Shown here piece by piece: positions 1 through 9,716 of a stretch of 19,237 nucleotides of DNA. Position numbers and translations under genes: made by a program. This stretch comes from Parvularia atlantis (Eukaryota; Opisthokonta; Rotosphaerida), in assembly GCA_943704415.1 (NCBI GenBank), contig CALSCO010002129.1:1-19237 (forward strand), written 5' to 3'. Below the pieces are notes generated by a model that was not told the origin of the DNA, searched no databases, and was given only the letters and a program-made list of their open reading frames with translations. How positions within the stretch are numbered: position 1 is the first letter of the stretch; every line of letters begins with the position of its first letter.

Positions 1-15
1 CCCCCCCCCCCCCCC
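1..15. repeat. Poly-C homopolymer at window edge
   Basis: Fifteen consecutive C residues open the window, just upstream of the first recognisable AACS exon. This may be a real low-complexity tract inside an intron, or sequencing/assembly noise at a contig edge. A second C tract (about 1351-1361) lies inside an AACS intron, so C runs do occur within assembled sequence here. Confidence 0.6.
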
Positions 16-63
16 GCCTCGCCGTGTGCGCCGCGCCCCTCAACCGCCGGAGCGCGCACACAG

Positions 64-2726
64 GTCGCCGACACGCACATGACGCGCTTCCGCCTCGCCG
101 TCAACGCCAAGCACGGCCTGCGCCTTGACACGTACGAGCAGCTGCGCGAGTGGTCGATCGACAACATCGCTGACTTCTGGGCGCTGGTGCGCTGCGCGCC
201 CTTGCCGCACCGCGCACGCACTCACGGGTCCTGGCGCGCAGGTCTGGGACTACACGCGCGTGATCCACGCGGCCACGTACACGCGCGTGCTCGACGAGAC
301 CGTGCCCATGCCCAGCATCCCTGAGTGGTTCACCGGCGCGCGGCTCAACCTGGCCGAGAACATGCTCTGGGCGCCGGCCGAGAGCGAGGCGATCGTGGCC
401 ACGGGCGAGGGCGGCGGCGTGCGCCGGGTGACCTATGGCGAGCTGCGCAGCCAGGTGGCCGTGTGCGCGGCGGCGCTGCGCAAGCTCGGCGTCCAGCGCG
501 GCGACCGCGTGGTTGGTGCGTGCGTGTGGGTTGCACGGCGGCGCACACCAATGCAGAGCGCGCACAGGCTACATCGCCAACTGCGTCGAGGCCGTCGTCG
601 CGTTCCTGGCCACGGCTAGCCTCGGCGTACGCGCGCACACGTGCGCTCGCCCACGGCTCGCCCTGAGCGCGCCGCACAGGCCATTTGGTCCTCGACTTCG
701 CCCGACTTTGGCACGCTGGGCGTGCTCGAGCGCTTCACGCAGATCCAGCCCAAGGTCATCTTCTCCGTCAAGTACGCGCACTTCATACACAACCACCGCA
801 CGGCTCTCACCCACGCGCACAGCGCCGTTCACTACAACGGCAAGGTGCACGACCACATGGGCAAGCTGCTCGAGGTTGTGCAGGGCTTGACGGCGCTCCA
901 GCACATCGTCGTCGTGCCGTTTGTGCCCGACGCGCCCTGCGACCTGAGCAAGCTGCCCGGTAGCTCGGCCATGTGGGACGACTTCATGACGACCGGGCTT
1001 GACAGCAACGGGGCCGCGCCGGCGCTGCACTTTGAGCAGGTCCCGTTCAGCCACCCGGCCTACATCCTGTTCAGCAGCGGCACGACGGGCGTGCCCAAGT
1101 GCCTCGTGCACTCGGTTGGGGTGCGTGGGTCGAGCAGGCGCTTGGGCGTTCGTGGAGCTGACGGGGACGTGCGCGCGCGCAGGGTCCGCTCATTCAGCAC
1201 AAGAAAGAGCGTGCGTCACTGATCCCGCCCGCTCCGCGTCGTCTGTGCTGACGGAGCACCGCAGACATGATCCACGGCAACCTCGGTCCCGGTGATGTCG
1301 TCTTTCAGTACACGACCACGGGCTGGATGGTGCGCGTTCTGCCGCCGTGGCCCCCCCCCCCTGCCGTCCTCACCCGTGCGACGGCGCACAGATGTGGAAC
1401 TGGCTGCTCGGCGCGCTCACTGTCGGCGCGACGATTGTCCTCTTTGGTGCGACGGGGGGCGCGAATGTGTGCGCGCGTGCCAACCGCCACACGCGCAGAC
1501 GGGTCACCCTTCAAGCCGGACGCGCTGCGGCTGTGGCAGCTGGTGGACGAGCTCAAGTGCGCGTGCGCCTGCGTGCGCAGCGCCGCTGACGCTGCCGCTG
1601 CGCACGCAGGGTCACCGCCTTCGGCACGAGCGCCAAGTACCTCGCGACGCTGCTCGAGATGGGCGTGCGGCCGCGCGAAATGTGCCACCTGCGCTCGCTG
1701 CACTCGATCTACTCGACCGGCTCGCCGCTCAGCCCCGAGTGCTTTGACTTCGTGCGCACGCACGCGCGCGTCACTTGAGCCGATGAGTGGGGCTGACGCG
1801 GGCGCAGGTCTACCGCGACGTCAAGCGCGACGTGCTGCTCGGCTCGGTCACCGGCGGCACGGGTGCGCCGCGTGCGAGCGCCGCCCGCTCGGCTGACGCT
1901 CACGCCCCCGCTAAGACATCGTGTCGCTCTTTGCCGGGGCCAACCGCAACCTGCCCGTGTATCGCGGCGAGATCCAGTGCCGCAACCTGGGCATGAGCGT
2001 CGAAGCGTGGACGCTCAAGGGCGAGGCGGTCGAGGGCGTTGAGGGCGACCTCGTCTGCACCAAGCCGTTCCCGTGCATGCCGGTCTTCTTCTGGAACGAC
2101 GCCGACCGGACCAAGTACACCAAGGCGTACTTTGCGCAGTTCCCGGGCGTGTGGTACCACGGCGACTTCCTCGACATCAACCCGCACACGGGCGGCATCG
2201 TCATGCTCGGGCGCAGGTGCGGCGGCGCCCCGGCCGCCGTCTTTCGTAGCTGACGCGCCGAGGCGCCAGCGACGGCACGCTCAACCCGGGCGGCGTCCGC
2301 ATCGGCACGGCCGAAATCTACAATCTGCTCGAGACGTACACCGAGATCCAGGACACGCTCGTGGTCGGGCAGAAGCAGGGCGCGGACGAGCGCGTGATCT
2401 TGTTTGTGAAGATGGCGGCCGGGCGCACGTTCAACGACACGCTGGTGGAGCGCATCAAGTGCGCCGCCGACGACGACGACCGCGCATTTACTGACCGCGT
2501 GTGTGCGCGCGCGCTTCGCAGAAAGCACATCCGCGCCGAGCTGTCGCCGCGGCATGTGCCCGCCCTCGTGCTCCCGATCGTCGAGATACCGTACACGATC
2601 AACGGCAAGAAAGTTGAGGTCGCGGTCAAGAAAATCATCAGCGGCGAAACGGTCGTGCCTTCGGGGGCGCTGGCCAACCCGGCCGCGCTGGACGCATTCT
2701 ACCACATCCCCGCGCTCGCGTCGTGA
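64..2726 (+). CDS. AACS: Acetoacetyl-CoA synthetase (5' partial)
   Basis: This cytosolic ANL-superfamily ligase activates acetoacetate to acetoacetyl-CoA with ATP and CoA, salvaging ketone bodies for lipid or sterol synthesis. Thirteen exons join in frame: 64-186, 242-515, 568-626, 680-1120, 1183-1210, 1265-1329, 1392-1446, 1499-1556, 1610-1751, 1808-1862, 1916-2216, 2270-2458, 2522-2726, giving 664 residues here (the human enzyme is about 670). Visible family signatures are [11 protein letters not shown] near the N-terminus, [12 protein letters not shown], the nucleotide-binding [10 protein letters not shown] (about 1070-1100), [24 protein letters not shown] and the catalytic-lysine motif INGKKVE near the C-terminus. 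The ATG at 79 is probably an internal Met (family pattern ..T.MxRFR). An acceptor-like CAG ends at 63, so the true start lies left of the window, although the frame is also open through the poly-C edge. It is convergent with the dipeptidase gene. Confidence 0.93.
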
Positions 2727-2801
2727 CCGCCCATTCATTGATTTGTTCTCCTCGCCGGTCACGACAGCACACACACGGCACGGCTCACAGCCCGCGGCCA
2801 C
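2727..2801. other. Convergent 3' intergenic spacer (AACS / dipeptidase)
   Basis: Only 75 bases separate the stop codon of AACS (+) from that of the dipeptidase (-). A T-rich patch (about 2731-2750) stands out from the GC-rich surroundings and may hold 3'-processing signals, but no AATAAA is present. The 3' UTRs of the two genes very probably overlap. Confidence 0.5.
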
Positions 2802-4225
2802 TCAGTGCGCGACAGCCCGCGGGCACGTGCGCTGGTACGGCTCGAGCCAGTCCTCGCTGGGCAGCGTCGTGCGCTGCAGCTCGGCCGCGACCTGCTCGGT
2901 CTGCTCGAGCACGCGCAGCAGGTTGCCGTTGAGCACCTTAACCAGGTCGCCCTCGCTCACGTTGCGGCGCAGCAGCTCGGCAAAGAGCAGCGGGTACGAC
3001 GACACGTCCGGCAAGTCGGCCACGATCGTCGCGCCGTCGTAATCGGCGCCGATGCCGATGTGATCCCAGCCGATCAGGTCGGCGATGTACTCAATGTGGT
3101 CGGCCACGGTCGTGAGGCTGTTGCCGCACACAAAGTCCGGCACAAAGTTGACCTGCGCGGGCGCGCGTCAGTGCCGCGCGGCAGCCCTGACCGCGGGCTG
3201 CGCACCATGACGATGCCGCCGTTGTTGCGCGTGAGCCGCAGGACGTCGTCTGGCACGTTGCGCGTATTGTTGCACAGCGCAAGCGCGACCGAGTGAGAGA
3301 AGATCACCGGCGCCTTTGTCACGGCGAGCACGTCACGCATCGCGTCGAACGACACGTGCGAGATGTCGACGAGCATGCCCAGCCGGTTCATCTCGGCCAC
3401 GACTGTGCGGCCAAAGTCGGTAAGGCCGTTGGCCACGGGGTCTTGGCGGCACGTGTCGGCCCAGGGCGTGTGGCAGTTGTGCCTGTGCGCGCCCCGTGCG
3501 CGGTCAGCCGGCCACTGTGACGCGTATGCATGCACACGCGCGCACGTCAGCGTCATGTAGCGTGCCCCGACGCTGTACATCATGCGCAGCGCGCCCAGCG
3601 AGCTGTCGACCGAGTGGCCGCCCTCCATCCTGCGCGTGTGCGTCAGCGTGGGTGCGGGCGCTGCTGGCCGCCTGCGCACCCCATCAGCGACGCGACCTTG
3701 CCGTTCGCGAACGCGTCGCGCACGTCGGCCGCCGTCAGCGCGAGCTGGAAGTCCTACAGACGGGCGCGCCGCCGGGTGAGCGCGCGGTTGCACACGCGCT
3801 GACACGCGCGCACGTCGGGGTACTGCTCGATCATGCGCCGCGTGACGTCGATCTGCTCGAGCGTCTCGCGCACGGACGTGCTCCAGTCGAGGTAGTCTGG
3901 GTTGCACGCGACGTACACGCTCCAGAACTGGCCGCCGACGCGCCCGGCGCGCAGGCGCGGGATGTCTGGTGCGGCGGCGTCGGTGCAGGCGCGGTGCGTG
4001 GTGCGGGCGCGCACCCGTGTTGAAGCGGCGCTGCTCCTGGCCGAGGTCGACATCGTAGATCTGGTTGCGCACCTGCAGGCGCAGCTGGTACGGCAGGTCG
4101 TTGTGCCCGTCGACGAGCGGATTGGCGTCCATAAGCGCGAGAGCACGCTCCAGCTCGGTCTGCGCCACGGCCGCGCGGGCCGCCGCAAGCGCCGCCACAA
4201 GCAGTGCGGCGGTCACGAGGCGCAT
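2802..4225 (-). CDS. Membrane dipeptidase, peptidase family M19
   Basis: This is a renal-dipeptidase-type zinc hydrolase that cleaves dipeptides in the secretory route or at the cell surface. Exons on the minus strand are 4225-4015, 3965-3814, 3753-3680, 3629-3546, 3482-3206 and 3152-2802, giving 382 residues. The N-terminus (residues 1-21, hydrophobic, Ala/Leu-rich) is a signal peptide. The metal and catalytic set of M19 is complete: H41 and D43 (DGHNDLP), E148 (MGMEGGH), H216 (DISHVS), H237 (FSHS), R248 and D303 (GIGADYDG). The spacing H216/H237/R248 equals that of mammalian DPEP1 (H214/H235/R246). The C-terminus is polar with no hydrophobic GPI-signal tail, so a secreted or lumenal enzyme is more likely than an anchored one. 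All five introns (49-63 nt) begin GTGCG. The start faces the UBAC1-like gene 32 bp away. Confidence 0.93.
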
Positions 4226-4257
4226 CGCGTTGGCGACCGTGTCAATCGAAAGACAGC
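4226..4257. promoter_or_regulatory. 32-bp head-to-head intergenic region
   Basis: This short gap separates the divergent start codons of the dipeptidase (-) and the UBAC1-like gene (+). It is somewhat richer in A/T (CAATCGAAAGACAG). It must hold, or lie beside, the transcription starts of both genes, so part of each core promoter probably lies within the other's first exon. No TATA box is visible. Confidence 0.5.
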
Positions 4258-6280
4258 ATGGCCGCGATATGGCTTCGGATCGTGGACGGCGCACTGCGAC
4301 CGGCCCACGTCGCGCCGGGCGAAACCGTCGCGGCGACGCGGGCGCGCCTGGGCCTGGACGGCGGTGTGGTGCGCGGCTGCAGCGTGTGCGTGCGCTGACA
4401 CGCGCGGACGGTGCGCCAGCGCACCTCGTCTTGCGCGGCAAACGGCTCGATGGCGCCACGCACTGGGCTAACGTTGGGCTGCGCGAGCACGGTGCGCGGC
4501 GGCGGGGCGCGGCTGGTGGCCGGTCGGGCGTGACGCCCGCGTGCGGCGGTGGCGCAGAGGTCGTCGTGGTGCTGCCGCAGCGCGCCGTCCCGCAGCAGCG
4601 GCCAGCGCCCGCCGACGACGTGCCCGTGCCCGGCCAGGCGGCGATCCGCGAGGCTATGCACGTGACCGGCGCCGACACCCGCACGCGGCAGCGCAGCGGC
4701 CTCACGGACCCGGTGCAGCGTCTGCGGCCCAGCGAGGCACGCCGCCCCGCGCTGGCCGTGGCGCGGCTTGACGCGTCACGCGACGCAGTTCCGGCAGCAC
4801 CTGCGCGACCTCGTCAGCACCCTCGCGAGCATTGGCCAGTCCATGCACCGGCCCACGCAGCCGACGCCCGCGGCCGAGGGTGCGGCGGCGGCGGCAGCGC
4901 CCGCGCCCGCAGCCGACATTCCCGACCTGCGCGCCGCGCCGCTCGACGTGGACAGGGTGTGTAACATACATGCTGCGCGCCTGCGCCCGGGCTGAGCCGC
5001 CGCCGCCCGCAGGAGTCGCTGGAGCAGCTCGTCTCGATGGGCTACGAGGAGGCCGTGGCGTCCAAGGCGCTCATCCTCAACAGGTGCGCGACGTGCAGTG
5101 CGCGCACAAGCTCACGCCGCTCACTGACCAATCGACCAGGATGTCGCCTATGCTCGCGCTCGACTGGCTGCTGCAGAACGAGGGCAGCCCAGACCTGGGG
5201 ACACCGCTGAGTGAGACGCAGCGCGCGCGCATTCTGCAGCGCGCCCAACGTGACACGTTTAAGCCGAACGCGGCGGTGTGGGAGAGCGCGCCTTGTCGAG
5301 GCAGCGCCGTGCTGACACCGACACACGCCCCTCGCAGGCCTTCCGTGCGCTGCGCGACATGGGCTTCAACAAGTACGACGTCATCGCGGCGCTGCGCGTC
5401 ACGCAGAACGACCAGGAGTCGGCCTGCGCGTGGCTGCTCGGGGTGCGGCCGCGACGTCGCCCGTGGTCGGTGCACGTCCTGACAGGCCGGGCACGTTCAG
5501 GACCGTGAGCACGGGCCGACCTTGCTTGACCTCGAAGACCAGCCGCCCGCGGTGCCCGCCATGCCCGCCGACCACCCGCTCGTCAAGGCCGTCCTCGCCA
5601 ACCCGCGCGTCCAGATGGCGCTCAACAACCCAGGCGTGGTCAATGGTGCGCGTCCCTTGCACCCGCAGTGTTCTTTTCCTGCGCTTACGCGGGCCGCCTG
5701 GCGCGCTCGTAGCGCTCACGATCGTTGCGGCCAACCCGGAGATTGCGACCATGTGTGTGCGCGCTGCATGCGCTCACCACGCGCCGCTCACTGCGCATGC
5801 AGGCTGCGCTTCGAGGACGCCGAGGTGACGCGCGTGCTGATGGAGCTCTGGGACGCGTGCTGGTCGAACCGGCACCTGCTCGTCCCGCCCGCGATGGCAC
5901 CAGCGGCTGCGCCGGATGCGGCGGCGGGCGCGGTGGCACCAGCACCAGACGCGCAAGCGAACACCAACGGCGATGACGGCGGCCACGACGACGACGCCGA
6001 CGGCGGCGGCGAGGACAACAACAACGAGGAGGAGGAGGACGACAACGACGACAACATCATGCAGGAGGCCGACGCGGGCCTCTTCCGCCACTTTGTCGAG
6101 CAGATGCTCGACGGGCCCGTGGACGAGGACGGAGACGACGACGACGGCGCGCTGATGGAGGTCGACCCGGCCGGCCGCCTCGTCTTCAACAACGCTGACT
6201 TTGCCGCCGACCCGGGCGAGGAGGACGCGAGCGCGGCCGGCGAGGGCGGCGGCTTCCGCGAGCACGAAACGTGGCAGTAG
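4258..6280 (+). CDS. UBAC1/KPC2-like UBL-UBA-UBA-STI1 protein with acidic tail
   Basis: The domain order matches UBAC1 (KPC2), the ubiquitin-binding partner of the KPC1 E3 ligase that delivers substrates to the proteasome. Exons: 4258-4363, 4420-4491, 4558-4712, 4789-4956, 5013-5083, 5140-5275, 5338-5442, 5501-5645, 5713-5752, 5803-6280; 491 residues. A ubiquitin-like domain spans about 1-75 ([10 protein letters not shown]). A helix ([17 protein letters not shown]) resembles the UBAC1 middle region. UBA1 begins near 168 ([15 protein letters not shown]), UBA2 spans about 237-271 ([16 protein letters not shown], ending WLLGDR as in human UBAC1), and an STI1-like repeat follows ([14 protein letters not shown], then NPEIATM). 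The last 120 or so residues are an Asp/Glu/Asn-rich tail interrupted by a short helix ([12 protein letters not shown]); human UBAC1 is about 405 residues without such a tail. The first donor (GTGTGG, 4364) is the least certain junction. Confidence 0.82.
5976..6152 (+). repeat. Low-complexity acidic tract in the UBAC1-like gene
   Basis: GAC/GAG/AAC-rich codons encode a run dominated by Asp, Glu, Asn and Gly, split by the hydrophobic segment near 6080-6110. The tract lies inside the last exon and is in frame. It is compositionally unlike the rest of the window and gives long artificial open frames on the opposite strand. Confidence 0.7.
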
Positions 6281-6353
6281 CGCGCGCGCTGTGCACCGTT
6301 TACTTTTGAAGAGACGCAAAAGGCATACAAGGCACCACTGGGGGCGCGCGCGG
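6281..6353. other. Convergent 3' intergenic spacer (UBAC1-like / CDC25-like)
   Basis: These 73 bases between two stop codons include a relatively A/T-rich core (about 6299-6331), the likely place for 3'-end signals of both genes. No AATAAA is seen. The 3' UTRs probably overlap in antisense. Confidence 0.45.
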
Positions 6354-6883
6354 TCACAGCCATGACGCGCGGCTTCCCCACATGCGCGCGTCGTAGTCGG
6401 CGATGAGCGTGTCGGCCTGCGCGCGGAAGTCCGCCACCCACCCCTGGAACCCGCCCTTGAGCACCGACACGCGTGGCCGCGCCGTCTCGTCCGGCATCTG
6501 CCGCTCGAGCTGCGCTGGGCGTCAGCCGCGGCAGCAGCAGCAGGGGCGGCGCGATGCACCTCGCGGACAAAGATGCGCGCGCACGTCGGCCCGCGCGTCT
6601 GGCTGAGCATGCAGTGGAAGACAACCTCGTCTTTGTGCCGCAGCTGCCGCACGAGGTCGTCCACGACGATGCGGAACGTGTGCGCCGGGTGGTTCAGCGC
6701 GCCGGGGATGTGCCCACCCTGGAAGTCGCTGTCGCGCACGTCGACGATCGCGAACGGCCGCGTCGCCGGGCTGCGCAGCCGCGTCGTCAGCCCGCGTCAC
6801 CCCGGCCACGGCCGAACGCACTCGGGGTGCGCGGCCAGCATCCGTGCCAGCGACGCGCTGTCACGATAGACCACGGTCGTCAT
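6354..6883 (-). CDS. CDC25/ACR2-type rhodanese-fold phosphatase or arsenate reductase
   Basis: This small single-domain rhodanese enzyme resembles plant CDC25/ACR2 and fungal Ibp1/Ych1, which dephosphorylate phosphoproteins or phosphotyrosine and reduce arsenate. Exons on the minus strand are 6883-6822, 6770-6560 and 6509-6354, giving 142 residues (Arabidopsis CDC25 is about 146). The catalytic loop HC-X5-R is intact: H73, C74, R80 in HCMLSQTRGPTCA, nearly the plant HCALSQVRGPTCA. Upstream are the rhodanese motifs IVDVRDSDFQGGHIPGA (about 29-45), and downstream a GGFQGW motif (about 110-114). Sequence alone cannot separate mitotic phosphatase, arsenate reductase and general phosphatase roles. 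There is no N-terminal regulatory region of the kind seen in animal CDC25. Its start codon is only 14 bp from that of the next gene. Confidence 0.9.
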
Positions 6884-6897
6884 GCTTTTGAACCTCG
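6884..6897. promoter_or_regulatory. 14-bp divergent gap between two start codons
   Basis: Only 14 bases lie between the ATG of the CDC25-like gene (-) and that of the receptor-like gene (+). This cannot hold two conventional 5' UTRs. Either leaders are nearly absent, or each transcript starts inside the other gene's first exon so that the mRNAs overlap head to head. Confidence 0.55.
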
Positions 6898-9668
6898 ATG
6901 CGGATCGTCGCTGTTCTTCTTCTCGGCTGCGTTGTTGCGGCAGCCGCTGCGGCGTCGCTGGTGCGTGCGCTCGGGCTGCGGCTGCGGCGCACGGGCCGCG
7001 CGGCTGATCGCACGCGCAGACGCCCGGGCGCACGCTGGCCGTGCCGCTCGCGCCCAACGCGACCGTCGCCCTGCCGCTGGCCGTGGACGCGGGCAACGGC
7101 GCCGCCGCGCTCGTCGTGAGCGTGTTCACCGCCGCGCCGGACGCTACCGTGGCGCTGCGCGTCGTCGCGGACGGGGCAGATGCCGACGTCGGCCAGGCGC
7201 TGGACACGTTCGCCGCGCCCGGCGCGCAGTCCGTGGTCGTCGTCGCGCCCGGCAACTCGTGCGGCCCTGCGATGCGCGCACGTCGCCGCACGCTCACATG
7301 CGCCCGGTGCGCAGGAGCTACACGCTGCAGCTCGGGCTGGACGCGGCGGCCGTGGCGGATGTAGACGTGTACGCGTCGATCCTGCTCGTGTGCAACGGCA
7401 GCGCCGTGCTCGGGCGCAGCGACGACGACACCGCGGTCGTTTGCGACGTCTGTCCGCCCAATACCGTCGTCGCCGACATTGCCGACGGCTGCCTGTGCGC
7501 GCTTGGTGCGTGCGCGTGCATACTCACTGCTCAGCCGCGCGCACGCTCACCCCTGCCCTGCACGCGCCGCCAGGGTTCTACAGCACCAGCGGGCGCGCGC
7601 CGTGCACCGCGTGCGGCGTCGGCATCAACTGCACCAGCACGGTCGGCACGCGCACGGGCGACATCACGCCTCTCCCCGGCTACTACCGCTACACGCCCTG
7701 GGCCGACCCGGCGCTGGTCCTCTTTGTGCAGTGCCCGCTGGACGACAGCTGGTGCGCACGCTCTCTCCGCTGCCCGTCGCTCCGTGCCTGACGCGCGCGG
7801 CGCGGACAGCGTCGGCGGCGCGGCGTCGGCGTGCGCCGAGGGCTTTGACGGCGTACTGTGCGCGTCGTGCGGCCCCGGCTACTACCAGCTGGGATACACG
7901 TGCAAGCGTGCGTGTGGGCTCGCTCGTGTGCCCACACGTGCGTGCTCACCGCGGCCGGCAGCGTGCATGGCGGGCACGGCGACGGCGTTTGGCCTGGCGT
8001 GGTTCCTGTTTGTCGTCATGTGCGGCCTGTGCTTCGTGCTTGCGCATTGGTTCGCCAACTATAGCGTGCTTGCCCTCCTGGTCGACTACGTCCAAGGTGG
8101 TGGCGCCGAGCACGCAGCGCGGCGCACGCCCCTGAGTGCGCCGACCACGTCACAGGCGTGCTCGTCATCGCGTTCTTTCAGCGCAACGCCACGGCGCTCG
8201 TCAAGGAGGCGTTCTGGGGCCTGTCGATCATCAACTTCAACTGGCAGCTCGCTCAGCCCGAGTGCGCCGAGCAGCCGCTCAATTGGTGCGTGCGCGCCGC
8301 CTGCACCGCTCAGGGTGCTGAGCGCGCACTCCCCAGGGTGTACCGCGCCGTGCCCTATATGATGCCGCTGGTCGCTGTGGGCGTGTACGCGCTCGTGGCC
8401 GGCGCCGCGGCTGCCTATGCGTCCCTGCGCAAGCGTGACGTTCGGGACACCGTGGTCCACGCAGCCCTGCGTTCGCTTGCCTGATGGTGGGCCGTACATG
8501 CGCATGCTGACCACTGCCCCGGCAGGCTGCGTCGGCGCGTACGTGACGCTCATGGATCTGATGTACATCTGCCTCGTCATCACGGCCGTCACGCTGCTGC
8601 AGTGCCAGACGGCACCGGGTGCGCGGCACCGCTGCTGCAGGGTGCGCGTGCGGGGCTCACGCCTGCCCCAGATGACCCGTCGCGCTCGAGCTACTGGGCG
8701 GCGAACCCATCCGTCGCGTGCACGGCCGACGACCGGCGCTTTGCGGCGCTGCGCGGCGTCGGCGTGGCTGGCGTGATCGTCTACGTCGTCGGCTTCCCGG
8801 CCGTTGTGACCGGGTGCGAGGTCGCAGCGCGCTGCGCCGTGAGCTCACACAACGCGACAACCCGCGCAGACTGCTCGTTTACTACCGCGGCGTGCTCGAG
8901 GAGAGCGACGTCCTACGCGCCGCACTCGGGCCGATCTACGGCCGCTACCAGACGGACGACTATTTCTGGTGGCCGGCCGTGGTCTATGTGCGGCGGGCGC
9001 TGCTGGTCGCGATCGTGTCGCAGGCACGTGCCGCCCGCGCGAGCTGACTTGCGCACTGACTGCGTGCGGGGCCGCACAGCTGGCCGAATACAACATCGTC
9101 ACAAGCGGTGTCGTCGTGCTGTTTTTGTTCCTGCTCGAGTTCATGGCGACGCTCACGCTGCACCCGCAGAAGCGGTGCGGCCATCGCGCGGGCGCCGGCG
9201 CTCGGACGCGCTGACGGAGACTTTCGAAGCGCGCTGGCCAACCTCGCGCAATGGTGGTTCCACGCCATGCTCTACATCCTCGTCTTCCTTATGCTGTTCT
9301 TTTTCCGCTCGAGCTTCGCCGCCGCGGTCTGCACGCCGGCGTGCACAAGCGGTCCGTCCTCACACGTGCCGCAGGTCCAGTCGGGCGTCGTCCTGGGCGT
9401 GTTTGTGTTCACGGTCGTCGTCGGCGCGGTGCTGTGGACGCAAGAGATCCTGTGGGTGCACGACACGCGCTTCGGTCTGTCGACGTCCGAGCCGGAGGAG
9501 GTGCGTGCGGCGGGCGGCTGCCTCGGTGAAGGAGATGGCTCACTGCGGGCACAGTACGTCTACACGCGCTTCTGGGGCACCGACGGCGTGTCGCTCGAAA
9601 AGCGCGCTGCCGAGCTGACGGCCCTGTCTGACTCGAGCGCGGGCGGGGCCTCGCCGACCAACGAGTAG
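6898..9668 (+). CDS. Multi-pass membrane protein with Cys-rich ephrin-receptor-like ectodomain
   Basis: Fifteen exons give about 659 residues: 6898-6960, 7020-7258, 7315-7505, 7574-7751, 7810-7907, 7962-8096, 8156-8285, 8337-8470, 8526-8618, 8672-8813, 8870-9014, 9080-9174, 9230-9326, 9375-9500, 9555-9668. A signal peptide (1-20) is followed by a beta-rich, N-glycosylation-site-bearing ectodomain. A Cys-rich segment (about 130-258) then carries GFYSTSGRAPCTAC, GYYRYTPWADP and CEGF-type GFDGVLCASCGPGYY...CKPC motifs. Eight or nine hydrophobic segments follow (about 258-602), with loop signatures NFNWQLAQPEC, PSVACTADDRRF and YGRYQTDDYFWW. This architecture is known from large protist families with GCC2/GCC3 or EGF-like ectodomains and a TRP-like membrane core. 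The ligand and role are unknown. Junctions at 8471 (GTTCGC), 9015 (GTGTCG) and 9327 (GTCTGC) are the weakest. Introns 9327-9374 and 9501-9554 are multiples of three without stops. Confidence 0.8.
9501..9554 (+). other. In-frame stopless intron (54 nt)
   Basis: This segment in the receptor-like gene starts GTGCGTGCGG, contains CTCAC and ends CACAG, so it matches the local intron consensus fully. Yet it is 18 codons long with no stop, so retention would only add 18 residues to the cytoplasmic tail. I treat it as an intron. A similar 48-nt segment (9327-9374), with a poorer donor, would add a Cys-containing loop between the last two membrane segments. Confidence 0.7.
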
Positions 9669-9716
9669 CTGTCGTCTTTTGCTGCCTTTGTTTGCTTCGC
9701 GCGCCCTGACCCACGC
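9669..9716. other. Convergent 3' intergenic spacer (receptor-like / IPK1)
   Basis: This 48-base gap between opposing stop codons has a T-rich plus strand (about 9673-9693), unlike its surroundings. It must serve 3'-end formation for both genes. No recognised polyadenylation hexamer is present. Confidence 0.45.

Noticed and set aside
2802-3152. GPI-anchor signal at the dipeptidase C-terminus, expected from mammalian DPEP1
   Set aside because: The last 40 or so residues are polar (ending CPRAVAH) and contain no hydrophobic stretch, so there is no support for an anchor signal.
3074-4705. A long minus-strand frame (543 codons) through the dipeptidase
   Set aside because: Only parts of it are real dipeptidase exons. 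The rest reads through introns and into the antisense of the UBAC1-like gene. The signal-peptide ATG at 4225 is the sensible start.
4662-4718. A possible 57-nt intron (GTGACC...GTGCAG) in the UBAC1-like gene
   Set aside because: It would put the following exon out of frame with [17 protein letters not shown]. The 76-nt intron 4713-4788 keeps phase and matches the UBAC1 pattern.
6473-8362. A 629-codon plus-strand open frame, and a 321-codon minus-strand frame at 5774-6739
   Set aside because: Both are products of high GC at third codon positions and of the acidic GAC/GAG tract. They run across exons and introns of recognised genes on the other strand or in other frames and show no family signature.
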